Source: CAZRZN01 sp964604565 (lineage in GTDB: Bacteria; Pseudomonadota; Alphaproteobacteria; Rhodobacterales; Rhodobacteraceae). From it: a DNA stretch of 7,921 nucleotides. Positions within the stretch are counted from its first letter, which is position 1; each line of letters starts with the position of its first letter. The notes under the pieces were generated by a model. It was not told the origin of the DNA, searched no databases, and saw only the letters and a list, made by a program, of their open reading frames with translations. This document shows positions 1 through 7,030 of the stretch, piece after piece. The position numbers and the translations under genes were made by a program. Location: positions 1 through 7,921 of the forward strand of contig CAZRZN010000207.1 of NCBI GenBank assembly GCA_964604565.1. Direction: 5' to 3'.

Positions 1-1
1 A

Positions 2-1201
2 CCCTTGGAAGGACTGCGAATTCTGGACCTCACAACGGTGTTGATGGGACCATATGCAACGCAGATCCTTGGCGATTTTGGCGCGGAGGTGATCAAGGTC
101 GAGTCTCCGACCGGCGATGTGATCCGGCAGATCGGTCCGGCGCGGCACAAAGAAATGGGGCCATTGTTCATGAACGTGAACCGGTCCAAGCGGGACATCG
201 CACTTGATCTGAAACAGGAAGACGGCCGCAAAGCAATGTTGCGGCTGGTCGAGAGCACCGATGTGTTGGTGACAAATATCCGGCCGAAGGCCATGGCACG
301 GCTTGGGCTGTCTTATGAAGAGCTTTCAGCAATCAACCCGCGCCTGATCTACGCTGCTCTGGTGGGCTACGGGCAGACGGGGCCCTATGCAGCGCGCCCC
401 GCCTATGACGATCTGATCCAGGGCGGTTCCTGCATCTCGCACAGCTTCACGCGTGCTGGCGGGGAACCTGCCTATGTACCGGCCGCCGTGGCCGACCGGA
501 TTGTCGGAATTGCCGCCAATAACGCGATCCTTGCATCGGTGCTTGAGCGTGAGCGCTCTGGCAAGGGCCAGAAGATCGAGATCCCCATGTTCGAGACAAT
601 GGTCTCGATGATACTGGGTGACCATTTGGGCGGCCTCACATTTGACCCTCCGATGGATGCTGGCGGCTATTCGCGCCACCTCTCAAGGGATCGTCGTCCC
701 TACAAGACCATGGACGGCTATGTCTGCGCCCTCATCTACAACGACGGCCATTGGCAGCGTTTCTTCGACCAGATCGGTCGCTCTGACATTCCACAGAGTG
801 ACGACAGGTTTGCCAGCTTTTCCAACCGGATGGCTAACATCGATTTTGTCTATGCATCGCTTGGGGAAATCATTCTGACCAAGACAACCGCAGAGTGGTT
901 GGAGGTGTTCCGCAAGGCCGATGTGCCGGCCATGCCGATGCACAGCTTTGAATCCGTCATCGACGATCCGCATCTGGTCGAGACAGGTTTCTTTCAATCG
1001 GTCGATCACCCCAGCGAAGGCAAACTGCGCCAGATGGCCGTTCCGGTCAGTTTTTCGCGCACGCCGGCCAAGGTGGAACGCTATGCGCCACGCTTGGGCG
1101 AACATGGACCAGAAATCTTGTCCGAGGCGGGATTCTCGGACGCCGAAATCGCCGAGCTTCAGCGCAACGGCACGTTGCATTACACCAAAGAGGACCAATA
1201 A
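2..1201 (+). CDS. Family III CoA-transferase (CaiB/BaiF), 5' end cut by window edge
   Basis: Probably moves CoA from a donor thioester to a free carboxylic acid, activating the substrate for the enzymes encoded downstream; cytoplasmic. The visible frame opens with Pro-Leu-Glu-Gly-Leu-Arg, the usual N-terminal run of the family (PLEGLRVLDLT). The TTG at 5 is therefore read as an internal Leu codon, and the true start lies a few codons upstream of the window. Counting from that Leu, GPYATQILGDFGAEVIKVE is at about 15-33, NRSKRDIALDLK at 59-70, and the conserved Asp of the family active site is probably D164 in VADRIVG. ERERSGKGQKIEIPMFE follows at 181-197. The length of about 400 residues is normal for the family. 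The stop is immediately followed by the dehydrogenase start with no gap, so the two are co-transcribed. Family III enzymes use many acids (oxalate, carnitine, succinate, mesaconate, itaconate), and the sequence alone does not name the substrate. Confidence 0.93.
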   Translation, partial: PLEGLRILDLTTVLMGPYATQILGDFGAEVIKVESPTGDVIRQIGPARHKEMGPLFMNVNRSKRDIALDLKQEDGRKAMLRLVESTDVLVTNIRPKAMARLGLSYEELSAINPRLIYAALVGYGQTGPYAARPAYDDLIQGGSCISHSFTRAGGEPAYVPAAVADRIVGIAANNAILASVLERERSGKGQKIEIPMFETMVSMILGDHLGGLTFDPPMDAGGYSRHLSRDRRPYKTMDGYVCALIYNDGHWQRFFDQIGRSDIPQSDDRFASFSNRMANIDFVYASLGEIILTKTTAEWLEVFRKADVPAMPMHSFESVIDDPHLVETGFFQSVDHPSEGKLRQMAVPVSFSRTPAKVERYAPRLGEHGPEILSEAGFSDAEIAELQRNGTLHYTKEDQ

Positions 1202-2368
1202 ATGAACTTTGCCTTGACCGATGATCAAAACGCTATCCGCGACGCGGTTGACCGGATTTGCGCGGGCTTTGATGCTGAGTATTGGTTGCGCCGCGACCGA
1301 GACGGCGGGTTTCCGGAAGATTTTTACGAAGCTCTGGCAGCAGAAGGCTGGCTGGGCATTTGCACGTCTGAAGAGTATGGTGGCAGCGGGTTGGGGATCA
1401 CCGAAGCTGCTGTGATGATGCGCGCCATCTCGGAGTCCGGCGCGGGGTTGTCTGGTGCATCGGCTGTCCACATCAATATTTTCGGCTTGAACCCGGTGGC
1501 CGTGTTTGGCTCTGAAGAGCAAAAACAGCGCATGCTTCGTCCGATGGCAACCGGCGAGGAAAAGGCCTGTTTCGGCGTCACCGAACCCAATACGGGCCTG
1601 AACACCACCCAGCTGAAGCTGCGCGCCGACAAGCGTGGTGACAAATATGTGGTAAACGGCCAGAAGGTGTGGATTTCCACTGCTCAGGTGGCAGACAATA
1701 TTCTGCTTCTGGCGCGCACAACGCCGCTGGAAGACGTGACGTCCCCGACGCACGGTCTGTCCCTCTTTTACACGCCCTTTGACCGCGAGCGCATCAAGGT
1801 CAGCGAGATCGAGAAAATGGGCCGCAAGGCGGTAGATTCCAACGAGCTGTTCTTTGAGAATTTCGAAATCCCCGAAAGCGACCGGATCGGTGAGGAAGGG
1901 CGCGGATTTGAATATATCCTTCACGGGCTGAACCCCGAACGAATCCTGATCGCGGCCGAGGCGGTCGGGTTGGGCTTTGCCGCGCTGGAACGTGCCGTAA
2001 ATTACGCAAAGGAACGTGAGGTTTTCAACCGGCCTATCGGTAAGAACCAGTCGATCCAGCATCCGCTGGCTATCAGCCATGCTGAACTGGAAGCGGCCTG
2101 GCTGATGATCATGAAAGCGGCCTGGGAATACGACAACGGCCTGCCCTGCGGCGTCTCGGCCAATACGGCAAAATATCTCGCCGGTGAGGCTGGCTTTAAC
2201 GCGTGCCAGACGGCGGTGATGACCCATGGTGGCTTTGGCTATGCCAAGGAATATCACGTCGAGCGGTATCTGCGCGAAAGCCTGATCCCGCGCATCGCCC
2301 CGGTTTCGCCCCAGCTTGCCCTGTGCTTCATCGCCGAAAAGGCGCTGGGCCTACCGAAATCCTACTGA
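1202..2368 (+). CDS. Acyl-CoA dehydrogenase, FAD-dependent
   Basis: Predicted to introduce an alpha,beta double bond into the acyl-CoA made by the upstream transferase, passing electrons to ETF; cytoplasmic. It has 388 residues, normal for the family. The N-terminal helical domain spans about 1-120, the central beta domain starts with CFGVTEPNTGLNTTQ (123-137) and includes VNGQKVWIST (151-160), and the C-terminal helical domain carries REVFNRPIGKNQSIQH (272-287) and HGGFGYAKEYHVERYLRE (342-359). The C-terminal EGT motif that supplies the catalytic Glu in medium- and short-chain enzymes is absent; the region reads RIAPVSPQLALCFIAEK (364-380). LNPERILIA (243-251) places Glu246 where isovaleryl-CoA and long-chain dehydrogenases have their helix-G catalytic Glu, so E246 is my candidate base. 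The ATG abuts the previous stop and has AGAGGA at 1189-1194 seven bases upstream. Context suggests a short branched or dicarboxylic acyl-CoA, but the substrate is unproven. Confidence 0.95.
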   Translation: MNFALTDDQNAIRDAVDRICAGFDAEYWLRRDRDGGFPEDFYEALAAEGWLGICTSEEYGGSGLGITEAAVMMRAISESGAGLSGASAVHINIFGLNPVAVFGSEEQKQRMLRPMATGEEKACFGVTEPNTGLNTTQLKLRADKRGDKYVVNGQKVWISTAQVADNILLLARTTPLEDVTSPTHGLSLFYTPFDRERIKVSEIEKMGRKAVDSNELFFENFEIPESDRIGEEGRGFEYILHGLNPERILIAAEAVGLGFAALERAVNYAKEREVFNRPIGKNQSIQHPLAISHAELEAAWLMIMKAAWEYDNGLPCGVSANTAKYLAGEAGFNACQTAVMTHGGFGYAKEYHVERYLRESLIPRIAPVSPQLALCFIAEKALGLPKSY

Positions 2369-2379
2369 CAGGAGCGACC

Positions 2380-2844
2380 ATGCCTGGACTTTACTATGAG
2401 GATTTCGAGGTGGATCGCCAGTTTCGCCACGAGCTGTCCCGCACCGTCAATGAGGCTGACAACACGATGTTTAGCCTGATGTCGATGAATCCGCAGCCGT
2501 TGCACATTGACGCGGCGTTTTCCGAAGGCACCGAATGGGGGCAAAGGCTGTTCAACTCGATGTTCACGCTGGCGATCCTGATTGGCCTGTCGGTACAGGA
2601 CACAACGCTGGGCACGACGATCGGCAATCTTGGTATGTCAGATGTCCGGTTCCCCGCTCCGGTCTTTCATGGGGATACTTTGCGAGCAGAAACTCTGGTG
2701 GTTTCCAAGCGCGAAAGCAAGTCACGAGCCGATGCCGGACTGGTGGAGTTCGAGCATAGCTGCTTCAATCAAAACGGCGTTGTCGTGGCAAAATGCACGC
2801 GCATGGCCTTGATGCGTAAGCGCCCCGTTGAGGTGCAGGCCTGA
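2380..2844 (+). CDS. MaoC-family hot-dog (R)-specific enoyl-CoA hydratase
   Basis: Likely adds water to the enoyl-CoA produced by the adjacent dehydrogenase, or runs the reverse dehydration. It has 154 residues, a single hot-dog domain and so presumably a dimer or higher oligomer, much shorter than the double-domain mesaconyl-CoA hydratases. The hydratase motif region is MSMNPQPLHID (34-44). His42 matches the catalytic His, but aligned on the NP-x-H core Asn37 sits where most MaoC enzymes have the catalytic Asp, and Gln39 replaces the usual Asn. The strand FPAPVFHGDTLRAET (91-105) is typical of the fold. From memory, short MaoC proteins next to CitE-like lyases in actinobacteria, such as Rv2499c, have a similar non-standard motif. 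The start has AGGAG at 2370-2374 with five bases spacing and lies 11 bases after the dehydrogenase stop. A longer in-frame extension back to 2203 would overlap the dehydrogenase and is rejected. Confidence 0.9.
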   Translation: MPGLYYEDFEVDRQFRHELSRTVNEADNTMFSLMSMNPQPLHIDAAFSEGTEWGQRLFNSMFTLAILIGLSVQDTTLGTTIGNLGMSDVRFPAPVFHGDTLRAETLVVSKRESKSRADAGLVEFEHSCFNQNGVVVAKCTRMALMRKRPVEVQA

Positions 2845-3704
2845 TGCGCAGTTTTCTATTTGTTCCCGGCGACAGCGCCCGCAAATTCGCTAAGGCAAGA
2901 GTCGGCGAGGCCGATGCGCTGATCCTCGATCTGGAGGACTCTGTCGCGGCCTCGGCCAAGGCGGAGGCCCGCGATTGCGTGGCGGACATGCTGCGCGAGG
3001 AACGCGGCGGCAAGGCGACGTTCGTCCGCGTCAATGCGCTGGATACCGATTTGACGCTCGCTGATCTTGCGGCGGTCATGCCCCATGCGCCGGACGGCAT
3101 TGTCTTGCCCAAATGCGAAGGACCAGACGATCTACGCCAGCTGGCGCATTATCTGGCCGCCTTCGAGGCAGCCCATGCACTGCCGCAAACGCGGATACTG
3201 GCGATCGTGACCGAAACCGCGGCATCGCTGTTTACTCTTGGGCGGTATCGCAATGTTGACCCCCGCCTTTGGGGAATGATGTGGGGTGCTGAAGACTTGG
3301 CCGCCTCGCTCGGCGCGCGGGAAAATGCGGAAAGCTGTGTATATCACGAACCCTACCGGATGGCGCGCAACCTATGTCTTTCCGGTGCGGCGGCGGCGGG
3401 TGTTGTTGCCGTGGATACCATCTGTGCCGCGTTGAATGATCTTGAGGCTCTGGAGGCGGAGGCCAGAGTTGCAAGACGTGACGGGTTTGGGGCCAAGGCC
3501 GTGATCCATCCCAACCACATCGCACCGGTGAACCGCGCGTTTCAACCCACCGAAGAGGAACTGATCTGGGCGCAAAAGGTTCTCGACGGTTTTGAGGCGA
3601 ACCCGAATGCAGGGGTCATCAACATCGACGGGCAGATGATCGACAAACCACACGAACGCGCCGCGCAAAAAATAATGGCCGCATGCGGACCAACTCAAAC
3701 GTAG
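2844..3704 (+). CDS. HpcH/HpaI (CitE-like) beta-hydroxyacyl-CoA lyase
   Basis: Predicted Mg2+-dependent lyase of the CitE/citramalyl-CoA/malyl-CoA group, cleaving a beta-hydroxyacyl-CoA into a shorter acyl-CoA and an oxo-acid (for example citramalyl-CoA to acetyl-CoA plus pyruvate); cytoplasmic. It has 286 residues, close to stand-alone CitE-like enzymes and shorter than typical beta-methylmalyl-CoA lyases. Visible motifs are RSFLFVPGD (2-10), LDLEDSV (28-34), FVRVN (60-64, the Arg expected to bind CoA ester and carboxylate), VLPKCEG (87-93), IVTET with metal-ligand Glu124, WGAEDL (147-152) with metal-ligand Asp151, and KAVIHPNHI (218-226). All expected catalytic residues are present. Its ATG overlaps the MaoC stop (TGATG), so translation is probably coupled; a weak GAGG lies at 2830-2833. 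The dehydrogenase-hydratase-lyase neighbourhood argues against a citrate lyase subunit, and no citrate lyase alpha or gamma genes are present. Citramalyl-CoA, methylmalyl-CoA or HMG-CoA lyase activity are all possible. Confidence 0.93.
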   Translation: MRSFLFVPGDSARKFAKARVGEADALILDLEDSVAASAKAEARDCVADMLREERGGKATFVRVNALDTDLTLADLAAVMPHAPDGIVLPKCEGPDDLRQLAHYLAAFEAAHALPQTRILAIVTETAASLFTLGRYRNVDPRLWGMMWGAEDLAASLGARENAESCVYHEPYRMARNLCLSGAAAAGVVAVDTICAALNDLEALEAEARVARRDGFGAKAVIHPNHIAPVNRAFQPTEEELIWAQKVLDGFEANPNAGVINIDGQMIDKPHERAAQKIMAACGPTQT

Positions 3705-3708
3705 AAAT

Positions 3709-3713
3709 GGAGG
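3709..3713 (+). promoter_or_regulatory. Ribosome binding site that fixes the dctQ start
   Basis: GGAGG lies five bases before the ATG at 3719. Two earlier in-frame ATGs (3683 and 3707) have no purine-rich site at a suitable distance, and the first lies inside the lyase gene. This makes 3719 the preferred start. Confidence 0.65.
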
Positions 3714-3718
3714 AAACT

Positions 3719-4306
3719 ATGGGAGGAGTGATAGAGGAGAACCGACCCGCTAATGCGCTATCGGCGCTCTTAGCACGGGTGGAGACCGTGATGATCAGCA
3801 TTTCGGCGGCGGCAATGGCCGCGATCATGCTGATTGTCGTGCTCGACGTCGCCATGCGCTACATGTTTGCAGCCCCTCTGGTTTGGTCCTACAGCCTGAT
3901 CGGTCTGTACCTCGTGGGTGCCGTGTTCTTTCTGGCTCTGTCCGACACGATGCACCATCACGGTCATATCGCGCTGGATGTGTTCGTGCCGTTGCTGCCC
4001 CGCCCGATACGGCATCTTTCACAGGCGGCGGGCTATGGCGCGGCCACGTTCTTTGTCGGCGTAATCGCCTGGCTCGGCTTTGTTCAGGCGCAAGACGCAC
4101 TGGTCTCCGACCATCGAGCGGCGGAAATCGTGCCTTGGCCCACATGGGTCGCCCATGCTTTCCTGACCTTGGGAATGGCTACATTGGCCCTGCGCTGCGG
4201 CTATCGGGCGATTTTCCATCTGCTCTCGGTCTTTTCCCCATCCGATCTTGTTGAACTTCCTCCACCACCGAATACGGACATAAAGTCGGGGGAGCATGGC
4301 GAATGA
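3719..4306 (+). CDS. dctQ: TRAP transporter small permease, DctQ type
   Basis: Small integral-membrane subunit of a tripartite ATP-independent periplasmic transporter, working with the large permease and the periplasmic binding protein to take up an organic acid, normally driven by the sodium gradient. It has 195 residues from the chosen ATG, the usual DctQ size. Four hydrophobic segments are visible at about 24-43 (SISAAAMAAIMLIVVLDVAM), 53-75, 100-122 and 140-160. The DVAMRYMFAAPLVWSYSLIGL stretch after the first segment matches the family pattern of an Arg-Tyr pair followed by a Pro-Leu-x-Trp turn. A proline- and charge-rich cytoplasmic tail ends the protein. The gene starts 14 bases after the lyase stop and overlaps the dctM start by four bases (ATGA). 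In-frame upstream ATGs at 3683 and 3707 would add 12 or 4 residues but lack ribosome binding sites. Confidence 0.9.
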   Translation: MGGVIEENRPANALSALLARVETVMISISAAAMAAIMLIVVLDVAMRYMFAAPLVWSYSLIGLYLVGAVFFLALSDTMHHHGHIALDVFVPLLPRPIRHLSQAAGYGAATFFVGVIAWLGFVQAQDALVSDHRAAEIVPWPTWVAHAFLTLGMATLALRCGYRAIFHLLSVFSPSDLVELPPPPNTDIKSGEHGE

Positions 4307-5589
4307 GCGTGACGATCGTACTTATCCTCCTGGCACTAATGCTGGTGGTCGGGATGCCGGTGGCTCTGGCTATGGGGGTCTCGGGGGCCGTGTGTCTCTA
4401 CATGTTCGGCGGTTGGCCGATCCTCGAAGGCATCCTGAAGACAACTCCGCTCTCCACCGCGAATGACTACGAGATCATCACGATCCCCATGTTCATCCTA
4501 ATGGCGGAATTCGTCATCATCTCGCGTGTCGCCGATGACCTGTTCCGCGCGGCGACTGTGTGGGTCGGCCGCCTTCGGGGCGGGGTTGCCATGGCTACCG
4601 CTCTCGCGGGGGCAGGCTTTGGCGCCATCTCTGGGTCGTCTACAGCGGCGGCGGCAACATTGGCTTCAACATCGATCCCCGCAATGTTGAAAGAGGGCTA
4701 CGACCCCAAGCTGGCGGGCGGCGTGGTCGCCATTTCTGGCACACTGTCCATGCTGATCCCACCGTCCATCGCGCTGATCCTCTACGGGATCATCGCCGAC
4801 ATTCCGGTGTCCAAACTGCTGATCGGGGGCGTGATCCCCGGCATACTGGTTACGGCAACGATCATGCTGACCATCGCCTATCTGGTTTGGCGTGATCCCG
4901 AGGCGGCACCCTTTGGCAAGGCTTATAGCTTTGCCGACAAGTTTCGGTCTCTCAAACGGGTCGGTCCGGTTCTGATTTTGTTCTTTGCCGTGACGGGAAC
5001 GATCTATTCCGGCATTGCCACCCCCACCGAGGCTGCCGGAATCGGGGCATTTTTCGCCATGCTGATTGCTGCTTGGGAACGCAAGCTGTCGATTGCGAGT
5101 GCCTGGACGGCGCTGCGGTCGGCCTCACACACCACTTGCATGATCCTTTTCATCATTCTGGGGGCACACGTGTTCGGCTATTTCTTCACGCTGACACGGG
5201 TGACGAACGATCTGACAAGCTGGGTCGGCGCGTTGGAGACCTCGCGCTGGGTGATCCTGGCCGTGATCCTGTTCGGCTATCTGATCCTGGGTTTCTTCAT
5301 GGACCAGATCGCCATCCTGATCCTGACTGTGCCAGTGGTCCTGCCATTGGTTTATCAGCTTGGGTTCGATCCGATTTGGTTCGGCGTGCTGATCGTTGTC
5401 ACCGCAGAGGTTGGCATGGTCACCCCGCCGATGGGCATGAACGTCTTCGTCGTTGCGCGCTATACGCGCCGACCACTGGAAGAGATATTCCGGGGCGTCA
5501 TGCCCCATGTCTGGGCGCATTTGCTGATCATCGCGCTGCTTGCCGCTTTCCCCGGAATAATCCTGTGGCTGCCAGCCACAATGCAATGA
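4303..5589 (+). CDS. dctM: TRAP transporter large permease, DctM type
   Basis: Large membrane subunit that forms the transport path of the TRAP system, of the ion-transporter superfamily type. It has 428 residues, standard length, with about a dozen hydrophobic segments. Family landmarks are IPMFILMAEFV (61-71), the Gly/Ala/Ser-rich hairpin region RGGVAMATALAGAGFGAISG (92-111) followed by SSTAAAATLASTSIPAML (112-129), SGTLSMLIPPSIALILYGI (145-163), GIATPTEAAGIGAF (237-250), FFMDQIAILILTVPVVLP (331-348) and TPPMGMNVFVV (374-384). The two repeated Ser/Thr-Pro-Pro loops expected of the inverted-repeat architecture are both present, so the protein looks functional. GGGGGAG at 4288-4294 is its likely ribosome binding site. 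The start overlaps the dctQ stop, and dctP follows after 28 bases with no terminator between them. Confidence 0.96.
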   Translation: MSVTIVLILLALMLVVGMPVALAMGVSGAVCLYMFGGWPILEGILKTTPLSTANDYEIITIPMFILMAEFVIISRVADDLFRAATVWVGRLRGGVAMATALAGAGFGAISGSSTAAAATLASTSIPAMLKEGYDPKLAGGVVAISGTLSMLIPPSIALILYGIIADIPVSKLLIGGVIPGILVTATIMLTIAYLVWRDPEAAPFGKAYSFADKFRSLKRVGPVLILFFAVTGTIYSGIATPTEAAGIGAFFAMLIAAWERKLSIASAWTALRSASHTTCMILFIILGAHVFGYFFTLTRVTNDLTSWVGALETSRWVILAVILFGYLILGFFMDQIAILILTVPVVLPLVYQLGFDPIWFGVLIVVTAEVGMVTPPMGMNVFVVARYTRRPLEEIFRGVMPHVWAHLLIIALLAAFPGIILWLPATMQ

Positions 5590-5600
5590 AAACACAACCA

Positions 5601-5606
5601 AGGAGG
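5601..5606 (+). promoter_or_regulatory. Strong ribosome binding site of dctP
   Basis: A perfect AGGAGG lies in the 28-base gap between dctM and dctP, eleven bases before the ATG. It is the strongest site in the operon, which fits the need for excess periplasmic binding protein over membrane subunits. Confidence 0.7.
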
Positions 5607-5617
5607 AGAAGACTACA

Positions 5618-6631
5618 ATGAAACAGAGAGTTTGCGGATATCTGGCCGGAATGGCGCTTGGCGTGAGCACCGGCGCGGCAACGGCTCAGGACATCACCCT
5701 GCGCGTGGCGGACAGCCTGCCGGTGGACCATTACATCGCCGAAAGCCTGCTCAAGCCTTTCCTGGCGGAGGTCGAAGAGAAATCCGGCGGAACGGTTAGC
5801 TTTGACTATTTTCCCGCGCAACAGCTGGGCAAGGCCAAGGATATGCTGTCGCTGACCCAGACTGGTGTTGCCGATATCGGGTATATCGGGGCTTCCTATT
5901 TGGCCGACAAGCTTCCGCTCAGCGCGGTTGCACAGCTTCCGGGTGCTTTCAACTCGTCATGCGAAGGTACGATGGCCTATTGGAAACTCGCCAAACCGGG
6001 CGGTGTGCTCGACAAGACGGAATATGCGCCTGAGGGCATGCGTGCGCTGATGGTTCTCGCATTGGCACCCTATCAGCTGTTCTCGACCAAAGAGATCAGC
6101 GACCTCGCCAGTTTCCAGGGACAGAAGATGCGGACAAGCGGAGGCACCCAGGCCCTTGCCATGACTAAGCTCGGGGGGGTGCCGGTGCAAATGTCCGCTC
6201 CTTAAACGCGCGAGGCTCTGTCACGCGGCACACTGGACGCGGTCGTCTTTCCGCACAGCTCGGTGCCCCCCTACGATCTGACGCCGCATCTGAAATCCGC
6301 GACCGAGGGGTTGAACCTGGGGTCTTTCGTACTTGGTTACATGATCAGCCAAGACAAGTTCGACAGTCTGCCCCCTGAGCTTCAGGCAACGCTGACCGAA
6401 GCTGGTGAAAATGCGACCCGGGAAGCCTGCGCTCGAGTGGACGAGCTTGATGGCGTCGACAAGCAGGCCATCGCGGACGATGGTGTCCGGTTCGTAACAA
6501 TGTCCGAAGCTGACGTCCTTGAAATCAGGAAAATTCTCGATGGCGTCGGTAAGGAATGGGCGGCAGAGCTTGATGCCCGTGGCAAGCCCGGCTCGGAGGT
6601 GCTTTCTGCGTTCACAGCAGCTCTGAACTAA
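5618..6631 (+). pseudogene. dctP: TRAP solute-binding protein DctP, interrupted by an in-frame TAA
   Basis: Periplasmic substrate-capturing subunit of the TRAP system. The first part (195 codons) has a signal peptide with a basic start and a hydrophobic core, probably cut near ATA-QD (residues 23-25), then mature sequence including FPAQQLGKAKDML. QKMRTSGG carries Arg172, which matches the Arg that binds the substrate carboxylate in this family. TAA at 6203-6205 then stops the frame. With no frameshift the sequence continues as TREALSRGTLDAVVFPHSS and on to 6631, clearly the missing C-terminal lobe. Counting through the stop gives about 337 codons, the usual DctP length. The family normally has Glu at the interrupted site (A-P-E-x-x-x-A-L), so a single GAA to TAA change is the simplest cause. 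The first GTG in the second half (6263) has no ribosome binding site, so reinitiation looks unlikely. The other operon genes are intact. A sequence error is an equal possibility. Confidence 0.9.
6203..6205 (+). other. Premature TAA stop inside dctP
   Basis: In-frame TAA directly after the codons for Met-Ser-Ala-Pro and before Thr-Arg-Glu-Ala-Leu. Reading frame and family similarity are the same on both sides, so this is a base substitution and not an insertion or deletion. The run of seven G at 6173-6179 lies just upstream but does not shift the frame. Confidence 0.9.
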
Positions 6632-7030
6632 GCTCTAAATTGGGCGTTGCGCTGGCGAAGTTGGGTGGATTGCCTTACTTCATAGACAGACGCAGCGTCC
6701 AAAAAAGCCATCCTGAGAGGTCAAACAAAATGCGGGAAAATAACTGAAATTGCATTCTTCCTGAAACAGTTAAGCTCGTAACAAACTGGATCAACGACAC
6801 CTTCGCGCCATCTTTAGCGGATAAACAAGCGCTACCGATTCAAACAGAGTCCAGAGACCGTACAGACCATCTGTCAGATTACAGCAGTCATCGACCCAGC
6901 CTTTGTCCGCAAAGACTAACGGAGAATTTTTTGCCTATTATCCACGAGAAAAAGCAGGAGCGCGCCAAGTTCGCGTGCGACAGCTTCTCGGACAAGGCCG
7001 CCATTACTCTTATTGACTTGATTGATTGAT
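6632..7030. other. AT-richer gap with no recognisable gene
   Basis: This 399-base stretch separates the operon from the converging DUF1801 gene. Its base composition differs from the neighbours: 6721-6780 has 21 G+C of 60. I see no tRNA, no convincing terminator and no known protein family in any frame. A short inverted repeat GACGC-A-GCGTC (6689-6699) is followed by six A, which is the wrong polarity for a plus-strand terminator. The plus frame ending at 7029 is open from 6748 but has no ATG. At its end (7012-7030) there is a small TTGATTGATTGAT microrepeat. The stretch could be decayed coding DNA or plain intergenic sequence. Confidence 0.5.
6931..7029 (+). CDS. Possible 32-codon small ORF with TTG start
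   Basis: A TTG at 6931 is preceded by GGAGA at 6921-6925 with suitable spacing, and opens a frame of 32 codons ending in TGA at 7027-7029. The product would be mixed charged (IHEKKQERAKFAC in the first half) and end in an Ile/Leu/Asp-rich tail. I do not recognise it. It lies in the AT-richer gap and ends one base before the stop of the convergent DUF1801 gene. It may well be chance or a remnant of the longer open frame from 6748. Confidence 0.12.
   Translation: MPIIHEKKQERAKFACDSFSDKAAITLIDLID

Noticed and set aside
5..7. TTG as the true start of the CoA-transferase
   Set aside because: The preceding CCC codon and following residues match the internal PLEGLR motif of the family, so the gene most likely starts upstream of the window.
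683..2257. Minus-strand open frame of 524 codons opposite the CoA-transferase and dehydrogenase
   Set aside because: It lies fully antisense to two well-supported family genes and spans their junction. It has no recognisable domain and is rich in His, Arg and Gln, as expected of a GC-rich shadow frame.
2203..2379. Longer N-terminal extension of the MaoC gene
   Set aside because: It would overlap the dehydrogenase by more than 160 bases and has no MaoC similarity. The ATG at 2380 has a good ribosome binding site and gives the normal protein start.
6689..6706. Inverted repeat GACGC-A-GCGTC beside a run of A as a terminator
   Set aside because: For the plus strand the tract after the stem is A and not T, and on the minus strand the T run comes before the stem. 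The loop is also too small.
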